Below, one piece after another: positions 17,693 through 25,888 of a stretch of DNA of 64,000 nucleotides. The stretch's first letter is position 1. Each line of letters begins with the position of its first letter. This DNA comes from Glutamicibacter sp. PS. Its GTDB lineage: Bacteria > Actinomycetota > Actinomycetes > Actinomycetales > Micrococcaceae. The notes under the pieces are model-generated. The model was given only the letters and a program-made list of their open reading frames with translations, made no database searches and was not told the DNA's origin. The stretch lies in assembly GCA_031317595.1 (NCBI GenBank), contig JANCMB010000001.1, positions 3,276,468-3,340,467 of the forward strand. Reading direction: 5' to 3'. The position numbers and the translations under genes were made by a program.

Positions 17693-19509
17693 GGCCAGTA
17701 ATCGGTACCACCATGGGAGGTCGCTACAAGCTGACCGAACGCATCGCGATCGGCGGCATGGGCGAAGTTTGGAAGGCCCGCGACCAAGTACTTGGTCGTC
17801 TCGTGGCCATCAAAATCCTCAAAGAGGAATACACCAATAACGAAGCCTTCCTCAAGCGCTTCCGCGTCGAGGCGCGCCATACCGCCCTGCTGAACCACCC
17901 CGGCATTGCCGGCGTCTTCGACTACGGCGAAGAGGGCGGCTCTGCCTACCTCGTCATGGAGCTGGTCCCCGGCCAGCCGCTGTCCAGCATTATCGAACGG
18001 GAACGCAAGCTCGACGTCGACCGCACCCTCTCGCTCATTGCGCAAACTGCCCGGGCCTTGGCCGCTGCCCATGCCCACGGTTTAGTGCACCGAGACGTGA
18101 AGCCGGGAAATATCTTGGTCATGCCCTCGGGCACCGTGAAGATTACCGATTTCGGTATCGCCCGCGCCGCCGACCAAGTCCCGCTGACCGCTACCGGACA
18201 GGTTATGGGCACCGCCCAGTACCTGGCCCCGGAACAGGCCACCGGCCAGCAGGCAACCGGTAGTTCGGATATCTATGCCCTCGGCGTTATCGGCTACGAA
18301 TGCCTTGCGGGACGACGTCCATTCACCGGCGAGTCTCAGATTGCTATTGCATTGGCTCAGGTCAACGACGCACCGCCGCCGCTGCCTGAAAGTCTGCCGG
18401 CTCCGGTCCGTCAGCTGATCATGTCTATGCTCGCCAAGGAGGCCGCAGACCGTCCCAAGGATGCCACGGCGCTAGCCGAGGCCGCCGATGCCCTGCGGGC
18501 CGGCGATACGAACACTGCAGTCATCGCCGTTCCTGGCATGCTGGCCACCGGTGTTCAGGATGCCGCCACGCAGGCGCTGAATGTAGATGACTCAGATGCA
18601 ACGCAGGTCGTACCCCGCACCACGGCGAACCCCTCGGCTCCGATGACCAATGCCATGCCCACCGTGGTGGCCCCGGCGGACGAGAGTTTCTCGGCTAGCT
18701 CGAGCGGCGCAAAAGCCCCCGGAGGCTTCGATGCCGATGGCAGCGATCATCCAGAGGAAGAAGAGGAAAAGCGCAACCCGTGGCTGATCCCCTTGATCGC
18801 GATCATTGCAATTGCGCTGTTGGTCGCCCTCGGCGCATGGTTGATTCCGAAATTTACCGGCGCAAGCGAACCTGAGAAAACACCGTCCAATCAACCGAGC
18901 ACGCAGGTCACGGAGTCCGAGTCACCCTCGGAAAGCGAAAGCGAGTCGTCAAGCCCGAGTGAGTCCGAGTCGGAGTCGGAAACCTCGACCAGCGAGTCGC
19001 CAAGCGAGAGCGAATCGACGGTAAACGTCAATCCCGAAGCTCTCGTGGGGCAATCCTTTGACTACGTGCGCGGGCAGTTGGAAGGCCTTGGACTCACCGT
19101 TTCCGAGAAGGTCGTTGAAGACCCCGATTTTGCTCCGGATACGGTGACCGACATCCAGCCGTACGGCGATGTCGCCCGAGGTTCAACGGTGACCGTTACC
19201 TACACCAAGCTTCCGGAACAACAGCCAGTGCCGTCGGTGACTGGAACTAGCCGCAGCCAGGCCGAGTCCACGCTGAAAGCGGCTGGCTTTAAGGTGGGCG
19301 ATGTCGACACCGAGTACTCGAATTCGGTGGCCAAGGGTTCGGTCATCAGCCAAAGCCCAAATGCCGGTGCCATGCTCGAACCCGGTGATGAGGTAGATAT
19401 CGTCGTATCCAACGGTCCGGAGCCAACCACGCCGTCGCAAACTCCTACCGAATCGAGTACTCCGACGACCTCCAGCATCCCTAAGGAAACGGCGCAGGGC
19501 GATGAATGA
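17689..19509 (+). CDS. pknA: PknA: Ser/Thr kinase with two PASTA domains
   Basis: 606 residues from a GTG overlapping the pbpA stop. The kinase domain spans about 12-275: glycine loop [19 protein letters not shown] with Lys42, HRDVKPGN and DFGIARA. One TM segment near 362-384 is followed by an unusual Ser/Glu-repeat linker (about 402-448, alternating [10 protein letters not shown] units) and two PASTA repeats (about 450-515 and 517-580), then a Thr/Ser tail. Mycobacterial PknA lacks PASTA repeats, so this protein senses muropeptides more directly (inference). It regulates growth and division with PknB and PstP. Confidence 0.94.
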   Translation: MRPVIGTTMGGRYKLTERIAIGGMGEVWKARDQVLGRLVAIKILKEEYTNNEAFLKRFRVEARHTALLNHPGIAGVFDYGEEGGSAYLVMELVPGQPLSSIIERERKLDVDRTLSLIAQTARALAAAHAHGLVHRDVKPGNILVMPSGTVKITDFGIARAADQVPLTATGQVMGTAQYLAPEQATGQQATGSSDIYALGVIGYECLAGRRPFTGESQIAIALAQVNDAPPPLPESLPAPVRQLIMSMLAKEAADRPKDATALAEAADALRAGDTNTAVIAVPGMLATGVQDAATQALNVDDSDATQVVPRTTANPSAPMTNAMPTVVAPADESFSASSSGAKAPGGFDADGSDHPEEEEEKRNPWLIPLIAIIAIALLVALGAWLIPKFTGASEPEKTPSNQPSTQVTESESPSESESESSSPSESESESETSTSESPSESESTVNVNPEALVGQSFDYVRGQLEGLGLTVSEKVVEDPDFAPDTVTDIQPYGDVARGSTVTVTYTKLPEQQPVPSVTGTSRSQAESTLKAAGFKVGDVDTEYSNSVAKGSVISQSPNAGAMLEPGDEVDIVVSNGPEPTTPSQTPTESSTPTTSSIPKETAQGDE

Positions 19510-21355
19510 GACGCAACTTCCGCCGGGCGTGCCCACGCTGATTAGCGACCGTTATGAAATGCTGTCGCTAATCGGCAGGGGAGGCATGGCCGATGTCTAT
19601 CTTGCAACCGACCATGTACTGGACCGTCCGGTAGCTGTAAAGCTTCTGCGCGCGGACACAGCCAATGACCCAATGGTGCTCAATCGATTCCGCCGGGAAG
19701 CGCGTAGCGTCGCGGGACTGAGCCACCCGAATATCGTGGCCGTCTATGACACCGGCGATCTGCCCGTGCAACAGGGACAGGAGCCGCTGCCCTACATCGT
19801 CATGGAGTACGTTGAGGGCCATTCGCTCCGCCAGATTGTGCGCGAAGAACGACTGGATATAGGCACCAGCATCGAGATTGTCTCCGGTGTGTGCGCCGCT
19901 CTGGATCATTCGCACGCGAAGAACGTGGTGCACCGCGACATTAAACCGGCCAACGTGATGGTCACCAATGATGGCCACGTCAAGCTCATGGACTTCGGCA
20001 TCGCTCGAGCCGTCGATGCCTCGGCCACCATGACACAGACAGCCGCGGTAGTGGGCACCGCACAGTATTTCTCCCCCGAACAGGCGCGCGGAGAAGCCGT
20101 GGACTCCCGCTCAGACATCTACTCAACCGGATGTTTAGCCTATGAGCTGCTGACCGGACGTCCACCGTTTATGGGTGACTCTCCGGTATCCGTGGCGTAC
20201 CAGCACGTCGGTGAGGAACCAGAGGTTCCCAGTCAGGTTGATTCCGCCCTGCCCGACCTCTTTGATGCCGTACTGCTCAAGGCGCTGAATAAAGATCGTG
20301 AACAACGTTTCGCCACAGCCGGACAGTTCGCCGCGGCACTACGGGATGCCGAAAACGGCATTCCCTTCGTCGAGGACGAGGCTGACGCAACGGTCCCGGC
20401 TCTGGCGATCTATGCGCAGGATTCAACGTCCACGCGACGAGAAGAACACCCCGCGACCGACCAGCACCCACTCTTTGCCCCGCAGGAATATTCTCGCGCC
20501 GCGGCCCAGAAAACGGGGACCACCGCGGGGATGCTATGGCTGCTCTCCATCATTGCCGTAGCGGCAGTCGCCATCGCCAGCTACTTCGTCTACACGTGGT
20601 ACCAGGCCGATCAGGAGCGACGAGCTCCTGTTTCGGTTCCTGAGGTGACGAATATGGACGAGGGCACGGCTACCACCCTGTTGCGTGATGCTACGTTCAA
20701 CGTGAATGTCGAGCCTAAATTCGACGATAACGTCGAAGAAGGCAAAGCCATCGGCACCGACCCTGGCGCCGGAGAGAGTATCGCCAAGGAATCGACCGTT
20801 AAGCTCTTCATCTCTCAGGGTTCTGAGCAGCGCACCATTCCGCAATCTCTAGCCAATACCTCCGAAGCAACGGCTCGCGCTACATTGCAGGACGTCGGGC
20901 TTGAAGTGGGAGAGGTAACCCACGAACACAGCGCCACGATTCCGGAGGGATGGGTCATTTCTACCTCCCCGGACCTCGGCGCCAACGTGAAAGCTGGAAG
21001 CACCGTTGACTTGGTTCTTTCCACCGGAAAAGTAGTCGTCCCCTCCGTAACCGGGATGTCGAAGGAAGAAGCCGAGAAGACTCTGACTGCCGAAGAGCTA
21101 GGCCTCAAGGTTCAGTTCATTGATGAAGAGACAACAGAGTACACGGAAGGAAAGGTCTTCAAGCAGGATCCCGAGTCCAAACAAGAAGTCACTCCGGGTC
21201 AATTAATTACGCTGACCGTGGCAAAAGCACCCGAAGAACCGACGCCTAGCAAAGAACCCGAAGAGTCTAACGAACCTAACGAGCCTTCCGAAAGCCCTCA
21301 GAGGTCCTCGAAACCGCCGGTTTTGAACCCAACGACCCCTGGCCGCGCCAACTAA
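19502..21355 (+). CDS. pknB: PknB: Ser/Thr kinase with three PASTA domains
   Basis: 617 residues; its ATG overlaps the pknA 3' end by 8 bases. The kinase domain spans about 18-275: [37 protein letters not shown], then [14 protein letters not shown] single TM segment near 345-367 precedes three PASTA repeats (start motifs [42 protein letters not shown]) and a Glu/Pro/Ser-rich tail ending GRAN. It is the main PASTA kinase controlling cell-wall synthesis. A strong hairpin overlaps its stop codon and ends the operon. Confidence 0.96.
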   Translation: MNETQLPPGVPTLISDRYEMLSLIGRGGMADVYLATDHVLDRPVAVKLLRADTANDPMVLNRFRREARSVAGLSHPNIVAVYDTGDLPVQQGQEPLPYIVMEYVEGHSLRQIVREERLDIGTSIEIVSGVCAALDHSHAKNVVHRDIKPANVMVTNDGHVKLMDFGIARAVDASATMTQTAAVVGTAQYFSPEQARGEAVDSRSDIYSTGCLAYELLTGRPPFMGDSPVSVAYQHVGEEPEVPSQVDSALPDLFDAVLLKALNKDREQRFATAGQFAAALRDAENGIPFVEDEADATVPALAIYAQDSTSTRREEHPATDQHPLFAPQEYSRAAAQKTGTTAGMLWLLSIIAVAAVAIASYFVYTWYQADQERRAPVSVPEVTNMDEGTATTLLRDATFNVNVEPKFDDNVEEGKAIGTDPGAGESIAKESTVKLFISQGSEQRTIPQSLANTSEATARATLQDVGLEVGEVTHEHSATIPEGWVISTSPDLGANVKAGSTVDLVLSTGKVVVPSVTGMSKEEAEKTLTAEELGLKVQFIDEETTEYTEGKVFKQDPESKQEVTPGQLITLTVAKAPEEPTPSKEPEESNEPNEPSESPQRSSKPPVLNPTTPGRAN

Positions 21356-21370
21356 ATGGCGCGGCCGGGG
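21336..21370. terminator. Terminator hairpin shared by pknB and pabA
   Basis: The stem CCCCTGGCCGCGCCA pairs with TGGCGCGGCCGGGG around the loop ACTAAA. The loop contains the TAA stop codon of pknB. It lies between convergent genes and could end both. Confidence 0.8.
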
Positions 21371-21377
21371 AGCTCGG

Positions 21378-22022
21378 CTATTCGCCGCTGAAAAGCGGGC
21401 TGAGCCGGGCTGAACGCGCGGCAACGCCGCCCATCCCTAGCGATTCAAGCCAGTTACCCAGCATAAGATAACCGTCCTGGGTGAGCACGGACTCCGGGTG
21501 GTACTGCACGCCCCATAGAGGCTTCTCACGGTGTGCGAGCCCCATGATCACGCCTCCAGCGGTCTGTGCGGTGATCTCCAGCTCGTCCGGGATGGTCTCC
21601 CGCACGGCAGCCAGCGAGTGGTAGCGCGTCGCCGTAAAAGGATTGGCGACGTTCGCAAAGAGTGGATGCTCTTCATGGCTGACCAATGAGGTCTTGCCGT
21701 GCATGAGCTCTTCGGCGTGGGTGACCGTTCCGCCGTAAGCCTCGGCGAGCGCCTGGTGTCCTAGGCAGACGCCGAGCATGGGTTTGGCGTGCTCTCCACA
21801 CCAATGAATCAAACCAATGCTGACGCCGGCCCCCTGTGGGTCTCCAGGCCCGGGAGAGACCAGTACTCCGTCGAATCCCTGAGCGAGCTCAGTAGCCTCT
21901 TCAAGGCTAAGTGCATCGTTGCGAATCACCGTGGTTTCGGCGCCAAGCTCCTGCAGATAACCAACGAGGGTATAGACAAAACTGTCATAGTTGTCGATGA
22001 CGAGGATCTTGCACGTGCTCAC
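21378..22022 (-). CDS. pabA: PabA/TrpG-type glutamine amidotransferase
   Basis: 214 residues from GTG 22022. This start was chosen because the GTGA there overlaps the stop of the upstream 55-residue membrane-protein gene, and the protein then begins next to ILVIDNYDSFVYTLVGYLQE. A start at 22076 would add 18 unusual residues. The class I amidotransferase triad is visible: Cys in GVCLGHQALAEAYGG, and His and Glu in GVQYHPES. It supplies ammonia to aminodeoxychorismate or anthranilate synthase; no partner synthase is in this window. The same gene sits next to pknB in mycobacteria. Confidence 0.92.
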   Translation of the reverse strand: MSTCKILVIDNYDSFVYTLVGYLQELGAETTVIRNDALSLEEATELAQGFDGVLVSPGPGDPQGAGVSIGLIHWCGEHAKPMLGVCLGHQALAEAYGGTVTHAEELMHGKTSLVSHEEHPLFANVANPFTATRYHSLAAVRETIPDELEITAQTAGGVIMGLAHREKPLWGVQYHPESVLTQDGYLMLGNWLESLGMGGVAARSARLSPLFSGE

Positions 22023-22186
22023 GGTGTGTTGAGACCAATCGTTGATTCGGTGAATGGGCTGAACTGACTCAGCCACGGGAAAACATACACCATCAGTAAT
22101 AGCACGATCGCTGCGATCAGGATCAATGCTTCAATGATTCGTAACCAAATGGGTCCGGGCAGATTCCGGAATATCCATGCGTACAT
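22019..22186 (-). CDS. Small single-pass membrane protein, 55 residues
   Basis: Not previously obvious because of its size. ATG 22186 is preceded by TAGGAGGCTTGA, an excellent ribosome site whose TAG is also the sortase stop codon. The protein starts MYAWIFRNLPGPIWLRIIEA, then a long hydrophobic run (LILIAAIVLLLMVYVFPWLS), and ends GLNTP. Its TGA overlaps the GTG start of pabA (GTGA), so it couples sortase, this protein and pabA in one transcript. A single transmembrane helix spans about residues 20-41. Function unknown; it may be a small partner of the sortase or envelope machinery (inference). Confidence 0.85.
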   Translation of the reverse strand: MYAWIFRNLPGPIWLRIIEALILIAAIVLLLMVYVFPWLSQFSPFTESTIGLNTP

Positions 22187-22195
22187 TCAAGCCTC

Positions 22196-23005
22196 CTAGC
22201 TCGTAGCGTCCTTAACCATCTCGCGAATTTCCTTGGGTGGCCCGGCTTCAAGTGGCCGCCAGTCCGTCAATTCCGAGTAGGCGATGATACGTAACCGCGT
22301 AGTGAAGGGTGGGTGACAGCTGGTCATCGTCAGAATCGAACGTTTCGGCTCCGCGTCGGGTTCGTGGGGGACCGGCAAGAGCACGTCACCGTTGGAGGGT
22401 TGAACAATCTCTGTCTCGTACCAGGTGTAGGTGTAATAGCCTTCCTTGGTTTGCAGATAGATCTTGTCGCCCTTCTGGAGCTTGTCGATATCCCAGAAAA
22501 CCTGGCCGTGCGTCTGGCGATGAGCGGCCACAGCGAAGTTTCCCTTTTCGCCCGGTAATTGGGTGCTTGGGTAGTAGCCGATGCCGAGGTTGTCGATGAC
22601 GTCGCGCCCGACACCGTAGGTCACCGGGTGGTGCGAACCATTAGATCCGAACCGCGGGAAGTACATGATGCCAAAGGTTTCTCCCGGATTGACTTCTGCG
22701 ACGGGCGCTGGGCCATAGTCGATGTCTTCCTCGGTATCATCACCGATTTTGACGTCACCGATGTTCTGCACCAGGTTTTGGGTGACCTGCTTTTGCGCAT
22801 TAGCAGAGTCAATGTTCGTCCACCACAGTTCCCACGCCACATAGAGCATGAGCAGGATGCCGAGAGTAATCAGGATTTCACCCAAGACGCCCAAAATCCG
22901 GTTACCGGCGCTCGGTTTCTGCCTGGTCATTCTGCGCCCAGGCGCAGTTGCGACTCGGTTCACGGTGGATTTACTCCTTCGGCGCGCGGTTCCATGGGTA
23001 CCCAT
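22196..23005 (-). CDS. Class E sortase
   Basis: 269 residues. A basic N-terminus (RRRSK; MTRQKPSAGNR) precedes one TM anchor near 40-60 and an extracytoplasmic sortase domain. The catalytic residues are visible: His in AAHRQTHG near 165, Cys in LTMTSCHPPF near 236 and Arg in TTRLRI near 244. Class E sortases, common in actinobacteria, attach LAXTG-type proteins to the wall or act as housekeeping sortases. No LPXTG substrate gene is adjacent. The linker after the TM is acidic. Confidence 0.92.
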   Translation of the reverse strand: MGTHGTARRRSKSTVNRVATAPGRRMTRQKPSAGNRILGVLGEILITLGILLMLYVAWELWWTNIDSANAQKQVTQNLVQNIGDVKIGDDTEEDIDYGPAPVAEVNPGETFGIMYFPRFGSNGSHHPVTYGVGRDVIDNLGIGYYPSTQLPGEKGNFAVAAHRQTHGQVFWDIDKLQKGDKIYLQTKEGYYTYTWYETEIVQPSNGDVLLPVPHEPDAEPKRSILTMTSCHPPFTTRLRIIAYSELTDWRPLEAGPPKEIREMVKDATS

Positions 23006-23146
23006 CTCACTGCGGCGTTATGGCTAAAATGGAAACAACACGGGATAAGAACGTGAAATACGTCTAATCCCTGACATAAGGTTACCGGGAAGATCCTTCA
23101 GTCTCCCGTTGATTCCAGCTATTGGACGAAGCCGAGGGAGAAAACA

Positions 23147-23401
23147 GTGCCTGAATCGAAGTCACGTCGCAAGAACAAGGTGTCCGAGTCCCAGCAGCAG
23201 GGAAGCCACGCCATTGATAAGCCCATGCCAGTTTGGTACAAGCCGGTCATGTTTGGCCTAATGCTACTGGGCCTGCTGTGGATTATCGTCTACTACGTTT
23301 CACAGACGCTGTTTCCGATCCCGAATATCGGAGGTTGGAACATTGTCGTTGGCTTCGGCATTGCCATGGTTGGCTTCTTCATGACAACAGGCTGGAAATA
23401 G
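23147..23401 (+). CDS. crgA: CrgA cell-division protein
   Basis: 84 residues from a GTG preceded by GAGGGAG. A charged, Ser/Lys-rich N-terminus (PESKSRRKNKVSESQQQG) is followed by two TM helices (about 29-50 and 62-80) with the conserved WYKPVMFGLMLLGLLWIIVY and IPNIGGWNIVVGFG stretches. CrgA is an actinobacterial septum protein that interacts with FtsZ, FtsQ and PBPs. It is divergent from the sortase gene, as in related genomes. Confidence 0.95.
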   Translation: MPESKSRRKNKVSESQQQGSHAIDKPMPVWYKPVMFGLMLLGLLWIIVYYVSQTLFPIPNIGGWNIVVGFGIAMVGFFMTTGWK

Positions 23402-23413
23402 CGCCAGTCACGT

Positions 23414-23731
23414 TTAGTGGCTGACCGCCTTCAAACCGATGACACAGCCAATCAGGCCGAGAATGAACACCACCTTGAGCACCGAGAATGGCTCGTCTCC
23501 GGTGATAATCGAATAGATAACCGTCAGTGACGCTCCGATCCCCACCCATATCGCATAGGCGGTACCGGTGGGGATTTCGCGCATTGCATAGGCGAGCCCC
23601 GCCATGGAGACGATCATTCCGCCGACGAAAACTAGCGTTGGTACGAGGCGGGAGAAGCCTTCGCTACGACCAAGTGCGACGGCCCATACGGCTTCGAATA
23701 GCCCTGAAATGATCAACACGATCCAATGCAT
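23414..23731 (-). CDS. SMR-family exporter, SugE/Gdx (guanidinium) type
   Basis: 105 residues and four TM helices. It has the central membrane Glu at residue 13 in SGLFEAVWAVALG, and GTAYAIWVGIGASLTVIYSI, both typical of the SugE/Gdx subgroup rather than EmrE. Gdx proteins are dual-topology guanidinium/H+ antiporters; some members export quaternary ammonium compounds. A hairpin directly before the ATG holds the ribosome site in its loop (23732-23748). No guanidine-I riboswitch core was recognised upstream. Confidence 0.88.
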   Translation of the reverse strand: MHWIVLIISGLFEAVWAVALGRSEGFSRLVPTLVFVGGMIVSMAGLAYAMREIPTGTAYAIWVGIGASLTVIYSIITGDEPFSVLKVVFILGLIGCVIGLKAVSH

Positions 23732-23748
23732 GCCAGATTCCTTCTGGC
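23732..23748 (-). promoter_or_regulatory. Hairpin enclosing the Shine-Dalgarno of the SMR exporter gene
   Basis: On the minus strand GCCAGA-AGGAA-TCTGGC ends directly before the ATG. The 6-bp stem puts the AGGAA ribosome site in the loop or stem edge, so folding could limit initiation. Whether it is regulated is unknown. Confidence 0.4.
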
Positions 23749-23807
23749 CGTCTTGTCGTGCGATCCGGGTACGGCTCCCTCGTCCGGAGGTAGGTCTTGT
23801 ACGCTAC

Positions 23808-24710
23808 CTATCTTGAGGATAGCAATGTTAGCCCCGCTTCGCTGGCCGCTGTGACAAGAATTGCACCCAGTCGATCAAGGGCCGGTGACTGTATTGACCA
23901 GCGTTGCCAGTACAGCGGAACATCGACGTGCCAGTTCGCATCGATAGTGCGTAGTTGAGGCAGCGAGCGCATCTGCGCAACGGGAACTAGCCCCCAACCC
24001 AATCCGGCAGCGATGGCTACAGCGAATTGTTCAGATTCCGGAATGTAGGAGATGCTCGGCGGGGACGAGGTTTCCCCTGTGAGCGTTTCGCGGAAAACAT
24101 GCTGCAATGAGTCATCCCGGTCGTAGGCCACCATGGGTGCGGTGATTAAAGCCGTGCTCTTGTCTGCCGTTTCGAATACCGCGTGATACATCGATTCTGA
24201 ACAAACGGCGTGGTAGCGCAGGTTTCCTAAGCGCGTGCTCGTGCAACCTTGAGCTACTTCTGCGCTGGTGGTGATCACACCGCTCGCCCGCCCAGATCGA
24301 AGCAGGCTCAACGATAGATTCTCGTCGCTCCGCACGAATTCGCAAGAGAGCTCGGGCCATCGGGCTAGCTCCCGGAATACCGGCGCAAACCAATACGCCA
24401 ACGAGTCCGCGTTGACTCCAACAGTCAGGGTCATCCGCTCGGCGCCTTTCGTATCGGCCCGAAGTTCCCGTTCGGCTTCGGTACCCAACAGTGCAATTTG
24501 CCGCGCGTAGCGCAGAAGGCGTCGCCCATGCTCCGTGGGCGTAACCGGTCGCGAACGAACTAATAGGACTGCTCCGACCGCCGATTCGAGAGATTTCATG
24601 CGTTGCGATACTGCCGAAGCGGTAACGCCGAGATCAATCGCGGCATCATCGAAGCTTCCTGCATCGACAATCGCCAAGAGGGTCTGCAGTTGGGCCAGAT
24701 CTACATTCAC
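23808..24710 (-). CDS. LysG/ArgP-type LysR regulator
   Basis: 300 residues from GTG 24710, giving the family-typical start NVDLAQLQTLLAIVDAGSFD. A start at 24755 would leave only 26 bp to the exporter and would cover an inverted repeat. The HTH (DDAAIDLGVTASAVSQRMKS) is followed by the substrate-binding domain to the C-terminus. LysG/ArgP regulators activate the adjacent LysE/ArgO exporter when lysine, arginine or similar amino acids accumulate. The gene is divergent from that exporter, exactly the expected arrangement. Confidence 0.93.
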   Translation of the reverse strand: MNVDLAQLQTLLAIVDAGSFDDAAIDLGVTASAVSQRMKSLESAVGAVLLVRSRPVTPTEHGRRLLRYARQIALLGTEAERELRADTKGAERMTLTVGVNADSLAYWFAPVFRELARWPELSCEFVRSDENLSLSLLRSGRASGVITTSAEVAQGCTSTRLGNLRYHAVCSESMYHAVFETADKSTALITAPMVAYDRDDSLQHVFRETLTGETSSPPSISYIPESEQFAVAIAAGLGWGLVPVAQMRSLPQLRTIDANWHVDVPLYWQRWSIQSPALDRLGAILVTAASEAGLTLLSSR

Positions 24711-24746
24711 ATTAGGAACTCTAATGGAGACTAAGAATATTAAGTT

Positions 24747-24766
24747 GGACTCCATAGAGAGAGTCC
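24747..24766. promoter_or_regulatory. Inverted repeat, candidate LysG operator
   Basis: GGACTC-N8-GAGTCC, a perfect 6-bp inverted repeat, lies in the lysG-lysE divergent intergenic region, 15 bp before the exporter ATG. Its position fits a regulator site, though LysR boxes are usually T-N11-A. Binding is not shown. Confidence 0.35.
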
Positions 24767-24781
24767 GCCTAGCTTTATTCC

Positions 24782-25417
24782 ATGCTTCATACCGCCCTTC
24801 TTGGACTCACTACTGGCCTAAGCCTCATCATTGCCATCGGCGCACAAAACGCATTTGTGCTACGCCAAGGAATACGCAAAGAGCATGTGTTGACCACCGT
24901 GCTGATTTGCTCGCTGTCAGATGCAATCTTGATCACGGCCGGCGTTAGCGGCATCGGATATCTCATCGAACGCGCGCCCGTGGCACTTATCATTGCGCGC
25001 CTTGGGGGAGCAGCGTTCCTTATCGGCTACGCGGTACTCGCACTGCGTCGCGCCATAGCGCCAGGATCACTCGATGTGTCGGCCGGATCAGGAGGAACCT
25101 CGCGCAAGGCTGTGGTGCTGACGGCGCTGGCACTCACCTGGCTAAATCCACATGTCTACTTGGATACCGTTCTACTTCTAGGTTCTTTGGGAGCTGCGCA
25201 GGGAGAAAGTGGACGATGGGCCTTTGGCCTTGGCGCCGTCTTGGGTTCCATTCTTTGGTTTAGTGCCTTGGGTTTTGCGGCTCGCTACCTATCCACTGTC
25301 TTTGCTAGACCCCTGGCATGGCGCATTCTGGATGGGCTCATTGCGTTGTTGATGAGCTATTTCGCCGTGCTGCTGCTTCTCCCGTTGATAACAGAAAGTC
25401 GAGCTATCCACATTTAA
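24782..25417 (+). CDS. lysE: LysE/ArgO-family amino-acid exporter
   Basis: 211 residues and about 6 TM helices. The family signature is clear: LGLTTGLSLIIAIGAQNAFV, then LRQGIRKEHV, CSLSDAILITAGVSG and ALALTWLNPHVYLDTVLLLG. LysE/ArgO exports lysine, arginine or related toxic amino acids, controlled by the divergent LysG/ArgP regulator. The gene is followed directly by the DnaA-box cluster. Confidence 0.95.
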   Translation: MLHTALLGLTTGLSLIIAIGAQNAFVLRQGIRKEHVLTTVLICSLSDAILITAGVSGIGYLIERAPVALIIARLGGAAFLIGYAVLALRRAIAPGSLDVSAGSGGTSRKAVVLTALALTWLNPHVYLDTVLLLGSLGAAQGESGRWAFGLGAVLGSILWFSALGFAARYLSTVFARPLAWRILDGLIALLMSYFAVLLLLPLITESRAIHI

Positions 25418-25868
25418 ACAGGAGTTTCCACAGGGGTGTGCATCAAAAGCTCGCATTCTTGTTCACAACTCTATCCACAGTTGTGGGTAAATGACTCTCA
25501 ACGAGGAGGCTCTGGTGGAATGTCCAGATCAACCCCGGAATTACATACCTGGAATCACACGCTTGTAAGTTATTAACACTGTGGATAGTAGGTGTGGATA
25601 ACGCGACTTGTTCACAAAACGTCAGATGGCGGCCGCTTTTCGCAAGTTTATTCGAAGACCGAGTTAGCCAATCCCACTCACTCGCAGATCCAGCTATCTA
25701 CAGGGACTGTTAAAAAGTTATCCACAACTGTGGGGAACTCTGTGTAAAATGCACTGTCGTGTCTACCAATGACCATAAACAAGGGCGTGGATCGATCTTG
25801 AGTCGATCCACGCCCTTTATGCAACCGGTGCATAAGTTATTAACAGTGTGGATAACGCGTGTGGATAT
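25404..25868. other. DnaA-box cluster in the lysE-rhomboid gap; candidate origin or DnaA-titration site
   Basis: The gap between lysE and the rhomboid gene (25418-25888) holds no gene but many DnaA-box-like 9-mers. Perfect TTATCCACA at 25718-25726 (+), 25593-25601 (-) and 25847-25855 (-). One-mismatch CTATCCACA at 25404-25412, 25471-25479 (+) and 25580-25588 (-). TTGTTCACA at 25459-25467 and 25608-25616; ATATCCACA at 25860-25868 (-). A 20-of-21 direct repeat (AAGTTATTAACA, any base, TGTGGATA) occurs at 25567-25587 and 25834-25854. A long hairpin sits at 25781-25817. This density exceeds that beside dnaA. Whether it initiates replication or titrates DnaA is unknown. Confidence 0.75.
25781..25817. 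repeat. Perfect 15-bp-stem hairpin inside the DnaA-box cluster
   Basis: AAGGGCGTGGATCGA, a 7-base loop TCTTGAG, then the exact complement; CATAAA and TTTATG outside it extend the stem with a small bulge. A TAAAAT at 25745 could be a -10 for a short transcript ending here. It may be a terminator, a small RNA end or an origin structure. Confidence 0.6.
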
Positions 25869-25888
25869 CCACGGCCCACATCTTCGAT

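Noticed and set aside
23732-23807. Guanidine riboswitch before the SMR exporter
   Set aside because: The space is only 76 bases and the ykkC core words (for example the conserved AAAGCCCGGGAGA-like end) are absent; only simple hairpins are seen.
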